Part shown: in pieces, positions 49,322-62,000 of the stretch
How the letters are laid out: the number at the start of each line of letters is the position of its first letter
How positions within the stretch are numbered: the stretch's first letter is position 1
The notes under the pieces: generated by a model
Told to the model about the DNA's origin: nothing
Database searches by the model: none
What the model saw: the letters and a program-made list of their open reading frames with translations, nothing else
Position numbers and translations under genes: made by a program
From: a virus
DNA: 64,000 bases
Strand: one strand, 5' to 3'
IMG/VR virus record: IMGVR_UViG_3300008954_002687
Coordinates: 1 to 64,000 of that record

Positions 49322-49337
49322 TAGTGAGGTTTTTTTG

Positions 49338-51134
49338 ATGGCTGACGAACAGAAGAAAATTTTACCGATTAACTATACTCACAGAGAGTATCAGGGCATC
49401 CGGCAAGACCTGCTGCAACTGGCAGAAAGATACTACCCAGAAAATTTTCAAGATTTTAGCGAAGCTTCATTTGGAGCCCTGATGCTTGATGCGGTTGCGT
49501 ATGTCGGTGATCAACTATCATTATATCTAGATTACAACGTAAACGAGTCGTTTCTAGACACAGCATACCAGCTTAATAATGTTGTGCGCCATGGTCGCGT
49601 TCTCGGATATAAAAATCCCGGTCGACCCTCGACCCATGGCACAGCAGCTGTATACATTCAGGTACCGGCTACCACAACTGGAATGGGACCCGACACTCGC
49701 TATATTCCCACCATGCTGCGCGGGAGTTCGTTTACGTCTGATAACGGGCTGTCCTTTGTTTTAACAGAGAATATATCGTTTTCCGAACCAGTTAACCAAG
49801 TGGTTGTATCGCAGGTGGATAGCATCTCCGGCGCCCCCACTTACTATGCCATCAAAGCTTACGGAAACGTAGTCTCCGGTCGATTCTCACAGGAACAAGT
49901 TGTGGTGGGAGCTTTTGAGAGGTTTAAGCGTATCCGAGTGGCATCCCCAGATATTTCAGAGATCATCTCAGTGTTCGATTCCGAAGGAAATCAATATTTT
50001 GAAGTAGAGTATCTTGCTCAAGATATGGTATTCAAAGAGCTTGCTAACCAGAACTACAAGAGCGACAACGTCCCATCCATTTTAAAGCCAATGCTGGTAT
50101 CTAGAAAATTCACCGTAGAACGGGACATAGCAGACACATACCTGCAGTTTGGGAGCGGCAATGAGGCAGAATCGAATGTCGTCGCCAACCCACAACAAGT
50201 GGCAATTGACGTATTTGGAAAAAGCTATGTTACGGATACCACATTCGATCCAACGAGATTGTCTAAAAACAAGAATTATGGAATTTGCCCAGCAAACACA
50301 ACTTTAACCATTACCTATCGCACTACAAATCCGACCAACTCAAATGTTGCAGTGGGGTCACTAAATAGCGTAAGCACCGTGTTATTTGACTTTGAAGATC
50401 GGAGCAGCTTAAGCGGGCTCAATGTTCAAGCGGTCATCGACTCCGCGGAAGTCTCTAACGAGACGCCCATAGTCGGCAGCGTCGCCGAACCGTCAACATC
50501 GGAAATCAAGCGAAGAATCTTTGATACGTTTCCGACTCAAAATCGAGCAGTCACTCAAAGCGATTATGAAAATTTAGCCTACCGCATGCCGGGGAAGTAC
50601 GGTTCTCTCAAGAGAGTTTGCATTCAGAAAGACCAAGATTCCCTTAAAAGAAATTTAAATATGTATGTTATTTCGGAGGATAGCTTTGGAATGCTTACAA
50701 AAACTAACGCAACCATAAAAAATAATTTAAAAACTTGGCTTGAACAGTATAGAATGATTAATGACACTGTGGACATTCTCGATCCACATATTATCGATAT
50801 AGGAATTGATTTCGTTATCAAAACTGCACCCGGCGCAAACCGCACCGATACGTTAAACGCCGGTATCTTAGCCTTGACAGCAAAATACGAAGAGTCGTTC
50901 TTCATTGCCGAGTCTATGTCAATTAGCAGTATTTATAGTACACTCAGCCAAGTTGAGGGTGTCTTAGACGTTGTTACGGTAAAACTACACAATAAACTCG
51001 GAGGAAGTTATTCTTCAGTTGCATTTAATGTTCAAAAGAACCTATCGCCAGATGGTTCATCGCTAGTTGCACCGGCAAACGCCATATTTCAGATTAAGTA
51101 CCCTTCTGTAGATATCAGAGGAAAGGTCAGGTAG
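49338..51134 (+). CDS. Baseplate wedge protein gp6-like
   Basis: 598 aa from ATG 49338 (TTG 49335 in the same frame is less likely). The N-terminal FSEASFGALMLDAVAYVGDQLSLYLDY is the conserved gp6/gpJ helical start; YENLAYRMPGKYGSLKRVCI and LNMYVISEDSFGMLT are the later core. This protein forms the inner wedge ring of contractile baseplates. Its place right after gp25 agrees. The size is close to T4 gp6 (about 660 aa). Confidence 0.9.
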   Translation: MADEQKKILPINYTHREYQGIRQDLLQLAERYYPENFQDFSEASFGALMLDAVAYVGDQLSLYLDYNVNESFLDTAYQLNNVVRHGRVLGYKNPGRPSTHGTAAVYIQVPATTTGMGPDTRYIPTMLRGSSFTSDNGLSFVLTENISFSEPVNQVVVSQVDSISGAPTYYAIKAYGNVVSGRFSQEQVVVGAFERFKRIRVASPDISEIISVFDSEGNQYFEVEYLAQDMVFKELANQNYKSDNVPSILKPMLVSRKFTVERDIADTYLQFGSGNEAESNVVANPQQVAIDVFGKSYVTDTTFDPTRLSKNKNYGICPANTTLTITYRTTNPTNSNVAVGSLNSVSTVLFDFEDRSSLSGLNVQAVIDSAEVSNETPIVGSVAEPSTSEIKRRIFDTFPTQNRAVTQSDYENLAYRMPGKYGSLKRVCIQKDQDSLKRNLNMYVISEDSFGMLTKTNATIKNNLKTWLEQYRMINDTVDILDPHIIDIGIDFVIKTAPGANRTDTLNAGILALTAKYEESFFIAESMSISSIYSTLSQVEGVLDVVTVKLHNKLGGSYSSVAFNVQKNLSPDGSSLVAPANAIFQIKYPSVDIRGKVR

Positions 51135-51141
51135 AAAACAC

Positions 51142-53070
51142 ATGATTAGAAAATATACAGCATCTGCTGATACCACCATTGTTAACGCCTATCAGCCCAA
51201 TTTATCGACTCGTGGAACTGGTTCCAATATGGGGATGGCAGATGTTATGGAGGTTTTCTCCGTTTACGGAAGGCAGACACCCAGTAGCTCTGCCGCACAA
51301 GGATCTCAAGAATTATCGCGATTGCTAATCAAATTTCCTACTGCAGGAATTTCAGCCGACAGAACAAGTGGATTGGTGCCTGCCAGTGGCAGTGTAAGGT
51401 TCTATCTTAGTTTATATAATGCTCAGATTTCCAAGACAACACCGCGCGATTATAAGCTTGTAGTTCATGCTGTTTCACAGTCATGGGAAGAGGGCGTCGG
51501 ATTAGATTTAGAAGGCTACAAAGATTACACGAAGGGCAACACCGGCGCCAACTGGATTGACAGAATTAGTAAGGACGTCCCCGAGATCACCAAGTTTGTG
51601 TTTGGCTCTGGTGATCCGACAAAATACGCCGCCGGCGCCGGCGCAAACTATGTAAAGCTTTATAACACGTCTACTCGGTACAATTTTTGGTTTAAAAATA
51701 CCGGCGCCGACTCACTCCCAGACGCAGACGGAACGGAGATCCGAGTCGACATCAACGGCTTAGGATCAGCAGCCGCCATCGCCGGCGCATTTCAAACCAC
51801 AGCTTCTGCTCAGAGTGGCTTCTCAGCTAATATCGATGGCGCCACAGTCTATGTTACAGCTAGCAATTCTGGCTCCTCAACGGATACTAGTGTTTACGGG
51901 ACTTTGAGTTATTTGACCGTCTCTGTTCCTCAAGCCGGCGGCAATGCTTCTCGCTGGCAAAGTGTTGGTGGAAGCTATTTGACAGGCGGCTCTTATCCGT
52001 TCTTTGAGCAGTCGTTTGAAACCGGATTAGAAGATCTAGAAGTAGATATTACCGGCTTGGTCGAAAGTTGGATTGCCGGCACCTATGAAAACTACGGAGT
52101 GGGCGTACACCTATCCCGCTCATATGAAGCGTATTTCTCGGGTTCCGATGGTGAGAACAGCGGCAGCGTCCTTAACAATACCGATGGCGCCACCAAATCT
52201 TATTATACAAAGCGCTTCTTTGCGCGAGGATCACAGTATTGGTTTAAGCGCCCACGCATTGAAGCGAGATGGGACGACACCAAGCAGGACCAACGCGGAG
52301 ACTTTCATTATAGTTCATCGTTAGCGCCTGCCGCCGACAACTTAAACACCATTTTTCTTTACAATTACGTCCGCGGTCGCTTGGTAAACATTCCGAACAT
52401 CGGAACTGGCAATCCTTATGTGAGCCTTTACTCAGGCTCCTCAGACAATTCTGCCCCAACCGGCTCCAAGTTGTCGTCCATTGCCGCCAGCACTCCTATC
52501 GGCGCCGGCGTCAAGAACATAACCGGCGCATATGTCTCGACCGGCATCTACTCCTGCGACATAGGGATCGCCTCTTCATCAATCACACACTTGTTCGATG
52601 TTTGGCACGACGGCACCACCGAATACTTTACCGGTTCAATCCAGCCGATACTTCAAGATGGCGAAATGACGCGTCGAACACCGATTCACTACCTCAACAT
52701 CACCAATCTTCAGAACGAATATAGGGCTGATGAGACCGCACGCATGTACCTTTATGTAAGAGATAAGAACTGGAGCCCAACAGTTTACACACAAGCCAAT
52801 ACTAACGTGGCAACGACTGCTATTCAAAGCGCATCTTATCGGGTATATCGAGTGCTGGACGGATACCCAGCGATCAGACACAACACTGGATCAAATTATG
52901 CAACTGGGCTATCCTACGATGTGTCTGGAAATTACTTTGACTTGAACATGAAACTACTGGAACCCGGATATGAATACGCGGTCAAGTTTGCGTTCTATAA
53001 CAGCGAACTCAGCACGTGGAATGAACAAGACGACACATTTAAGTTCCGAGTAGAAGACTATGAGTATTAA
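51142..53070 (+). CDS. Beta-rich virion protein (DNRLRE/lectin-like)
   Basis: 642 aa, Gly/Ser/Thr-rich and beta-dominated with few Cys. The start MIRKYTASADTTIVNAYQ resembles carbohydrate-binding DNRLRE-type modules that occur in phage virion proteins, and YKLVVHAVSQSWEEGVGLD fits the same fold. Likely a baseplate- or fibre-associated surface protein. Codons GCC-GGC are particularly dense. It overlaps the following giant gene by 11 nt. Confidence 0.65.
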   Translation: MIRKYTASADTTIVNAYQPNLSTRGTGSNMGMADVMEVFSVYGRQTPSSSAAQGSQELSRLLIKFPTAGISADRTSGLVPASGSVRFYLSLYNAQISKTTPRDYKLVVHAVSQSWEEGVGLDLEGYKDYTKGNTGANWIDRISKDVPEITKFVFGSGDPTKYAAGAGANYVKLYNTSTRYNFWFKNTGADSLPDADGTEIRVDINGLGSAAAIAGAFQTTASAQSGFSANIDGATVYVTASNSGSSTDTSVYGTLSYLTVSVPQAGGNASRWQSVGGSYLTGGSYPFFEQSFETGLEDLEVDITGLVESWIAGTYENYGVGVHLSRSYEAYFSGSDGENSGSVLNNTDGATKSYYTKRFFARGSQYWFKRPRIEARWDDTKQDQRGDFHYSSSLAPAADNLNTIFLYNYVRGRLVNIPNIGTGNPYVSLYSGSSDNSAPTGSKLSSIAASTPIGAGVKNITGAYVSTGIYSCDIGIASSSITHLFDVWHDGTTEYFTGSIQPILQDGEMTRRTPIHYLNITNLQNEYRADETARMYLYVRDKNWSPTVYTQANTNVATTAIQSASYRVYRVLDGYPAIRHNTGSNYATGLSYDVSGNYFDLNMKLLEPGYEYAVKFAFYNSELSTWNEQDDTFKFRVEDYEY

Positions 53071-56000
53071 GAAACTCTTTGGCGAGACCGTAGGAGACCT
53101 ACAGTCAGCCGATTATAAAAACCAGAAAGAAACTTTCGAACCAATAGAGTCAGCGCGAAATGCGGAAGCTATTGAATTGAAACAAAATACGTTTGTACCG
53201 CAAGTGGACTTTGCGGAACCAGAAAACTTCGCTAAGTATGGCTCGGCTTATCTTTATTATAGCGGCGCGATGAACAGGATCTTGGATTTCTATCCTTACG
53301 ATGGCTCAAAAGCTGAAAAGAACGAGTTTTACAATGGATTGATGGGGGTCGAGAAATATGTTTTCGACAATCTTTATCCGAAGTCTACTGGTTATGCGGT
53401 TTTAAGTCCCGCCGGCTATACCCGTGTTGGCGACATGACTTCGGATGGCTACGGTACTCCAAGCTCATACGAATACATCACGTTCAAGGGTGGACCCGGA
53501 ACAGGCTCTGCCGGCAGCACATTGGTGTCGAAATCGCCAAACGCTTACTCGAACAAGTTTAACTACAGTAACATATATGACACGGACATTTATACTACGG
53601 AGAACCTGCCAACTGATTATGGTAAAGGCACTCGACAATCGAACTTAAAGGCTAATTTTGATACCGGCGTAACCGTTGAATTTTGGCTGAAGAAAGAGGC
53701 TTTCGATGTTACTGCAACCCAGCAAGAAGTTGTTTTCGATCTTTGGAACAGCGCAAGCGTTGGAAACACAGACTACGGGCGATTGACGATTACGATTCAA
53801 GGTTCTTCGGGCTCGGCAACGCCATTCCTATTAACAGCGCAATCCGGCACTGTATCAGCTTCCTTTGTTACTCAGTCGATAGGAAGCGGTCTTACGCCTA
53901 GTTCTCTAACGTCTTGGGGACACTATGCTTTCGTCTTCCAAAATTCTGGCTCGATGCTCAAGACCCAACTGTATGTTAATGGCTATATTAACGACGTCAC
54001 ATCTTCCTTCTCAACTCCCGGTACAACAAACGGAAGCTTGGGAGAGATCACCGGAAGTATGATCGGTCGCATCGGCGCACTTATAACTAATCCGATGACC
54101 AACCGAGTCTCTGCAAGCTCTGCGCGCAATGGCGATGGCAGGCTATCAGCGTCTCTTGACGAATTCCGTTATTGGAAAGTTGCACGAAATGCGCAGCAAA
54201 TTGGAGAGAGCTTCTTCGTGCCCGTAGGCGGCGGCGTAAACACAGATATTTCTAACACGACCTTGGGTGTCTATTATAAATTTAACGAGGGCATAACCAC
54301 TGTAGCCGCCACGGATAGCATTGTTTTGGACTATGCTGGGCGCGTAACTAACGGCGCTTGGACTGGATACACAAGTACCTCTCGAAACACCGGTTCTGCG
54401 ATTGTATCTGCGTCAGCCGCTTCTCGGGAAGATCCAGATCCGATTATGCGCTCGCAGCATACAGATGTATCAACATTACAAACTAATTTGTTGGAATCGG
54501 GTTCGTTCTATGATTCAAATAACAATTCTTCGTTTATTAATTATGCGCCGGCGTGGGTTATTGAAGAGCACGAAAATGAAGGCAATGATAACTTAAAGAT
54601 TATTTCGCACATCATGGGTGCTTACTTCGACAAAATGTATTTGCTGACCAGTCAGATGCCAGCGCTGCGTCAGACAACTTATACAACAGCGTCTCATCGA
54701 CCCTACCCCTTTGCGCACCATTTGCCACAGTCGCTTGGCTTATATTCGCCAGAAATATTTGTGGATTCTACGATTTTAGAGAAATTTGAGAGTCGAACAG
54801 AGAAAGAACTTTTTGAAAGCAAGCTGGTCGACGCCAAGAATCTCATTTACCTCAATCTTTATAATAACTTAACAAACATATACAAATCTAAGGGCACCGA
54901 AAAATCAATTCGAAATGTCATGAGATGTTTCAACCTCGATGACTCGCTCCTTAAACTAAAAGTTTATAATCGGGACAACACATATCAACTAAAGAACAAT
55001 CTGCAACAATCAATGTTGGATCGTTCATCGCTAGACTTTAACCAGTCGGGCAATATTCATGCGGTTGTTTATCAGGCGCTAACAGGAACAGCCACGCCGG
55101 TTTCTAGAGGCGGTCAGGCTCTTGGATATATAAGTGCATCACGCGGCACCGCCGGCGCCTATAACGCAGAAGCACGCTACGGCGCCACTATCGAGGCATC
55201 GCTGACGCTGCCAAAATTCTTTTCCACTAACGACAAGTTTAATAGAACGTGGATCTCCTCATCGCTGTTTGGATTATACCAAGTTACAACGGGTAGTATC
55301 ACAAACGAGAGTGGTTCAGCAACCACACTGAGAGCCTCCGACGAGACAAACTTCCAAATCTTTGCAGTCCGCGACGCAGAATATTCTAAGAATGTAAGAT
55401 TCTTATTAACTTCTTCAATCTCCCCTCATCCGATACCAACGTTGAGCAGTTCGACTTTCCCCGGCGCCTATGATGATTCGCAATGGAACTTATCCGTAAG
55501 AATTAAGCCGAGAGGCTATCCGCTCGATGGAATGGTGACTGGATCAACTACAAACTATCCATATGATGTTATATTCCGAGGCGTCAACACTATCCTTGGC
55601 ACAGTTCGAAATTCATTCGAAGTTACCGGTGTGATGGGCGCCCCAACTCATTACCCAGCCGGCTATAGCGCAGCTAACTCATACTTAAGCGGCACAAATT
55701 TCCTGCATAGCGCGAAGAGAGTTTATGCCGGCGCACGCAGAACAAACCTTACGGGAACAGTTTTAAACCCGTCTGACGTGAGATTCAGCAGCATAAAGTA
55801 CTGGACTAAAGTATTAGACAACCTTTCCCTAGATCAGCATGTTTACGACTTAGAAAACGCAGGAATTTCCGGATCTTATCGGGAGATCGCGCCACGAGAT
55901 ACAAACAATGCCGGCTTAGACTTAACAAACGCCAACACTATCGCATTAAATTGGAGATTTGACAACTTAACTAGCTCCAACGCCGGCGGATACTTTAATG

Positions 56001-59000
56001 TGACAGACTATAGCTCTGGCTCTGCGCTATTGAGAGACAACTACGGCTGGCTCGGAGAGGTGGTGGGCTATCAACACGGTGGTTATGGCTGGGGATTCCC
56101 GCCTTTAGAGAAAGCAGTTGTCCAAAAGCAACTTACAAACGTGTTCAAGTTCATTGATCCGGAGCAAGCTGTTTCGTCTGACATGATCCAAATTTTAGAC
56201 AAGGATGACGAGGTGTTCGGCGTGGTTGAAACAGTACCCGACTTCATCTATACTTTGGAGAAGAGCCAACAGCAAGCAGTTTCTGACGAGATGCTTGACT
56301 TTTTTGCCGGCGTAATCGACTTTAATAACTTAATCGGCGCTCCCATCAATCGATATCGAGATCGATACAAAAATCTGGAGAAATTAAGAGAGGCATTTTA
56401 TAGAAGAGTAACAGCCGTCACCGATGTTGAGAAATTTGTAGGCTACTATAAGTGGTTTGATGATGCCATCACAGAGATTGTATCTCAGCTTGTTCCAGCA
56501 TCTTCCAACTTAGTAGAAGGAGTGCTAAACACAATCGAACCAACCGTGCTAGATCGCTCGAAATACGAAACCAAATATCCCACTCTCGATGCTCAAGTGC
56601 CCGATCTTGTGGGAGTTGTGGGGGGCGAAGCGGAATCCGCGTGGGACGCAAAATTAGAGCGCACGACTGTTCCTCGATCACCTCGCGACACAACTCGCCA
56701 CGTTCCTTTCTGGAAGACTCGCGCAATTCGCTCCGCCGATGAGATCTCTGCCGCACGCTTTGTAGGCGCCGCAGCGGCAGCAATCATTGATGCCCAACGC
56801 GAAACGTTTAGAAAAGTTATTGTCTCTGCACCTCACATGAGTCGATCTGCACCGACTTTCTACGACCACAAAACGAACAACACATACACCGGCAACGCGT
56901 TTAAGATCAACACCCTTTCGAAGTTATTCAAAGTCACAGCAGACAAAAAATACGACACCCGCGGAAGTATCAAGGGAGGAGTAAATTTTGATGCTAACAA
57001 AAATATACACTTTACATACGCTGCCCTACATCCAGCGGGTCCAGTAGACCAGTCCGGCGGGCGATTTGTCCCTCAAAATGTTTTAATAGCCTTTATGAAG
57101 GATTTGGTTGCGCTCCCATACGATAACGATCCAAAACTGCCGATAGAAAAGATAAAGAGGTACATTACTGTAAATCATGGTCGCGCCAAAGTCGGAGAAA
57201 GCGATGAACATCTCAAATCATCATTGGTGTTCCCCTTCAATCTCATCAGTTCGTCGGTCAAGACCGGATACCAGAAAGAAGTTTATGACAGATTAACAGC
57301 AAGCTTTGAAATAACTAACCTCCATAACGACGTTTATGGACCAGATATGGAAAAGCCGTTGCAGGGACCATTTACTGAGCATGTGGTTGGCGGACACCAG
57401 TCGAGACACGTTCGTGTAAACTATAGTAGTTCTACGCACCCATTAGATACATGGAGAACGCGCCCCGAAGCATGGAAGATCTTGCTCGGAACTTGCGATG
57501 CCACATTCACAGGCGCCATCGGAATGGTCGGCGCCGATTACCCATGGCCAGAGTGGAACGGATATCCCGACGTTCCCGGGAATTACCCAGCGTATCCGAT
57601 GACTGCAGCTTTGAAGGCGGTTTATTATCGTGATGTTGTGGCAAAGCGCCCGGTCAACATCAAGAATATCAAACTCACGACCGGCTCAACCATCCTAGGA
57701 AATTACAGACACACATATGATTTTGTGAACACCGTCGGGACCTTTAACAACCCCCGCGGCTTCATAGAGAACCAGCCGACATTTCCCGCAAACGTGTTCC
57801 AAACACATACAACAGGCGCCACATCAACCAATACCATCTTGGACATGCCGCGACTCTTACGCCCGGGAACCGTCCCTGCCGCAATTCAAGACAGTCACTT
57901 TACCTTTGTTGGCGATTACTCCACATCTTATTTGACAAGCGCGATTAACAAGTCAGTTATTGTGGGGAGATTCTCAAACCATGGCGGACCAGAAGTACAG
58001 TCGAGAGGACACCAAGATTTCAGATCCTCCGAGTATTCAGTCTACAATGCTCTTAACTTTAAGAATTTAACGGTTATCAAGCCCTCACAAGGACCCAGCG
58101 GCACAATTTCGGAAACTGAGGGCATCCGCGTATCGGATATTCACGGATTCGACTATGGATTGCGCTCACAGCTTTCGCGACACACGGCGCGATTTGGTCG
58201 CGACTCATTGTTTGTGACAAGTACAGCTGTTCCTTATGGTAATGCCGCACCCGGAGGTACCTACAATCAATTGCCCGGCTTCCACAAAGTCCACCGTAAT
58301 AATGTGGGGCGCCCTAAGTGTCTTGATACAATTACTTATGGATACAATAAAGCGCTTACAAACAGTTCCGGTTATGATTTCGGCGCTGCCAATTATTTAT
58401 CGACGCTCATTTTGACTGGCGCAGACAACAACGATGCGACCAATACCATCATGCCTTTAATCGGCGCTGTTACATCAAGCGGTCTCTCATGGACCGGCTG
58501 GATCAACTTTGGAGATCAGGGATCCGCCGTGACCCAGAGCGTCACAGCTCTTGGTTTACGCCATACTGACAAAACCTTTTTCGAAATTCAGAAAACACAC
58601 GGTTCAGGCGAGTACAAATTTCAAGTATACTTACGTCTTCAAAATACCGCCGGCGGATGGAGAACCGGCGGCGGAGCGGGCGACTATAATTTATGGGAGT
58701 TCACTTCCACTGATAATTGGTCTTCGGGATGGAACCACTTTTCGGTTGTGTGGGATGCCAGCGCCGTCTCCAATGGCTCTCTGGCTTCAGTTGCTGACAA
58801 ATACATGAAGATTTACTATAATGGAGTCGATACAGAAGCCTCGCGGGTAGATAGCAACACAACTAAAAACTATTATAGCACATGGGATGCAACCAAATCT
58901 GGAGCATTTGGGTTTTCTACTCCTCCCAACAACATTGTCGTAACCTATAACGGCGCATTTTCGATTGGCGGAGACTTCACCGGTCTTCGCCCCATGTCAG

Positions 59001-62000
59001 GCGCCATTGACGAATATACTTATTGGACTCGCCCGCTCACCCCGCTTGAAGTCCGCAGCATATATAATAGTGGAACACCCTGTGATATTACCCAATCAAC
59101 TGCATATACTTCAGATGTTTCGAAGCTGTGGGATTGGATCAGATTCGGTACCGGCAGCACCAACGAGAAGACCGACATCCGAACAGCTAATGCCGGTACA
59201 TATGGTATAGGCAACCGCGTCGTCGGTTTCACGGGTACCAAAACATATTTGCCGTTGGCAGTTAACGGTGGCACTAACCCCGCATTTGAATTAACAGGCG
59301 GCGCTGGTCATGCGTCAGTATTGGCAGGCTGCGCCTCGGTGATAACCGGAGCCACCACAACCACCACCTGCACCGACAGGACCATCTATGACAATTTCTA
59401 CGTTAAGCATCCGATCCCCCGGTCATCGAAACAGTACACATGGGTAACCCGTTCATTAGCCAGCACTAACGGTGTGTTTGGATACGCACCAGCAACATTC
59501 AGGATATCCTCCAGCACCGGCGGCACAAAGAACGCATATAATTTTGTGAGTCAAAGTGACTTCGGTAGATACTATCAAACCTCCGCCGGCTCAAACCGAA
59601 GCCGATTTGGTGGGACGTCGGCTAGCGTCGCTGCGGGAATAAATGTCAATAAGTTTATTCCAGTCGACTTTGTGGGAATGAATACGATCATCGTAGATCA
59701 ACTGAATACATCGATCAACACTATGGGACGAACAGGCTCAAACCCGCGGATTGGACTGCCGGCAGAAGACTATATCAATTATGATATAATTAACCAAGTA
59801 CAAAACGCAGAGTCATCTGCCAGCATTCTAAACGCCCTCACACTAAACCGACAGGGCATTTATGGATATCCCATATGGCGACAAGTTAGAACTGGAGACA
59901 ACCCCATCACGCGCTGGGAACGAAAGAATAACGTTGTTTCTATGATGAGCCTCACCGGCGCCCGCAACGCAATCGCACGTTATAACGTTCCGCCGGTATC
60001 GATGGAAGGGCGCCCAGTGACAGTAAACTTAACAGCGAACGGTATGAGCTTCGGCTTGGACGTCACTCACAACAATGAATCGGTTTATTACCCTTCAGTA
60101 GCTATGGAAAATCAATTAGATATCCAATATGATTTATACGATACCCCGTTTGAACAGCTTATCAAATCAGTGAAGCAGCCGGCATCCCCCACACAGTTGA
60201 ACTGGGTCCTCTACACTCAAAAGCTTTTCCCATCATCACGAAACGAATTTACATCTGGATCAAACGAGCGAATAAAATACGACAACAGGTTCTGGACAAG
60301 CAACCGCGAAGCTAGAAATTCGAAGGGAGCATACACATACCAGACCACGTCGCCTGCCGCCGTTGAATTTGGAAACAACGATATTTCGTACAATAGTCTG
60401 GGAATTATCGTAAAACAAAGCTCTTGGCCATTAGACGCCCCCGACGACTTTATGACAAGAACACGCCCGATGTTTTGGAAGTACTCATCGGTCACGCTGC
60501 CCTATTTGTATCGGGGAGGCACTGGATCTGCCGGCGAGCTACAAAATGCATACACTAATTACTTTACAGCCTCTTTCAAGACCTTCTATCCATGGTCCGG
60601 ACAAAATCCATGGACAAGGTCATCGCGTCCGAGATCATATGACCATTGGATGCTCGCAGTTGTAGGTTGCGGAGCTTTGTATTCGCGAAAGCACCTCTTG
60701 TCGATTTCGGCGTCGGTGGTGGGACCAAGCGGAATGAAGATCCCGGAAACAAGCTCACGCGCCGGTCATGCATGGTCAAACGCTGCACAAATCTGGCCAA
60801 TCGGCGGCGGAGAAGCCTTATGGGAGGCAGGCACCCAAGCTGGCGTTGTGACTGCTGACTACGGTGGTTCCGCAGAGAACGCTAAACTGGGTATCAAAGG
60901 TTCTGACACTTCGTGGGGATTTAATCTATCTCAATCCGCGCCATGGAAATTTGATACTTACGAAGATTATCGTTACGAGCTTAAATTATTGGCGAAAGAT
61001 TATGGGATTGTACCTGAATACAGAATTAGCGAGCATGTGAATGAATACCTGCAAAAAGATCCGCTCGAAACACGTCAGACAACGGTTGATACATCTCCAG
61101 ACGGCGATTTACCGTACAAGGGAACATATGAGATCGTGGGCACCAACAAGGTTCCCGATGACGGGTTCGCGACCTTCAACGTCGATGTAGATGTTTCAGC
61201 TTCGTATAATAGCTTGAACACTCAGAATTTCTTCATAGACTACTCAAATACAGAATTTTTACAAGACTTCTTAAAAATTAAGCGCGAAACATTGCTCGGC
61301 GCAACACAGATTAAAATGGTTTGTTCTGCCGCCTTAAGATTTAACCCGTATAAGGGATTTTATCCAGCAGAACGGACGATTGACTTGGTATCTCAGTTTA
61401 GAAAGTCTTATCAAAAGTCGCTATTTTCCATCACCGGTCGGGAACCCGATTCTGATGATATCTTCCCGGGCGGAGGCAACCGCGACGAGATATTTTACAG
61501 AAAAGCCGGCAGCCATACTCGCCCAGTCTCGGCGCGCCCACTTTTGAGCGCGATCTGTTCTCCCGGCATATTGTATAATTCTATAAAATCCGGCTTAGCG
61601 GTGGATTATCCACTCGTACTGAATGGCAACAGAATGATGCGCCAATATTATGGTGCACTTGGATCAGGGTCGATTAGCAGCACCACATTTAATGCTCTGG
61701 ACCTACACCAGTATGGTGCTCAAGATAACTATGCTTTGACATTTAATCCGAACCAATACACAAATAGTGATATATCAGCTGCCGACAGTTCCCACAGCAA
61801 AAAAGTTTTTTGGGATAAGCGCCTGCCATTCGAGACCATGTTAACGCCAGCTAAGTATCTTAACGGATTATCAGTACCAGATCAAGAAGCACACCCATCA
61901 GCATCTCTATGGAATGTTACCTGCTCTTTTGCTGGAGACGAGGAAGATGACGCATATACTTTAATGGCTAGCAACTTCTTTGGGGAAACAGCAGCGTTCT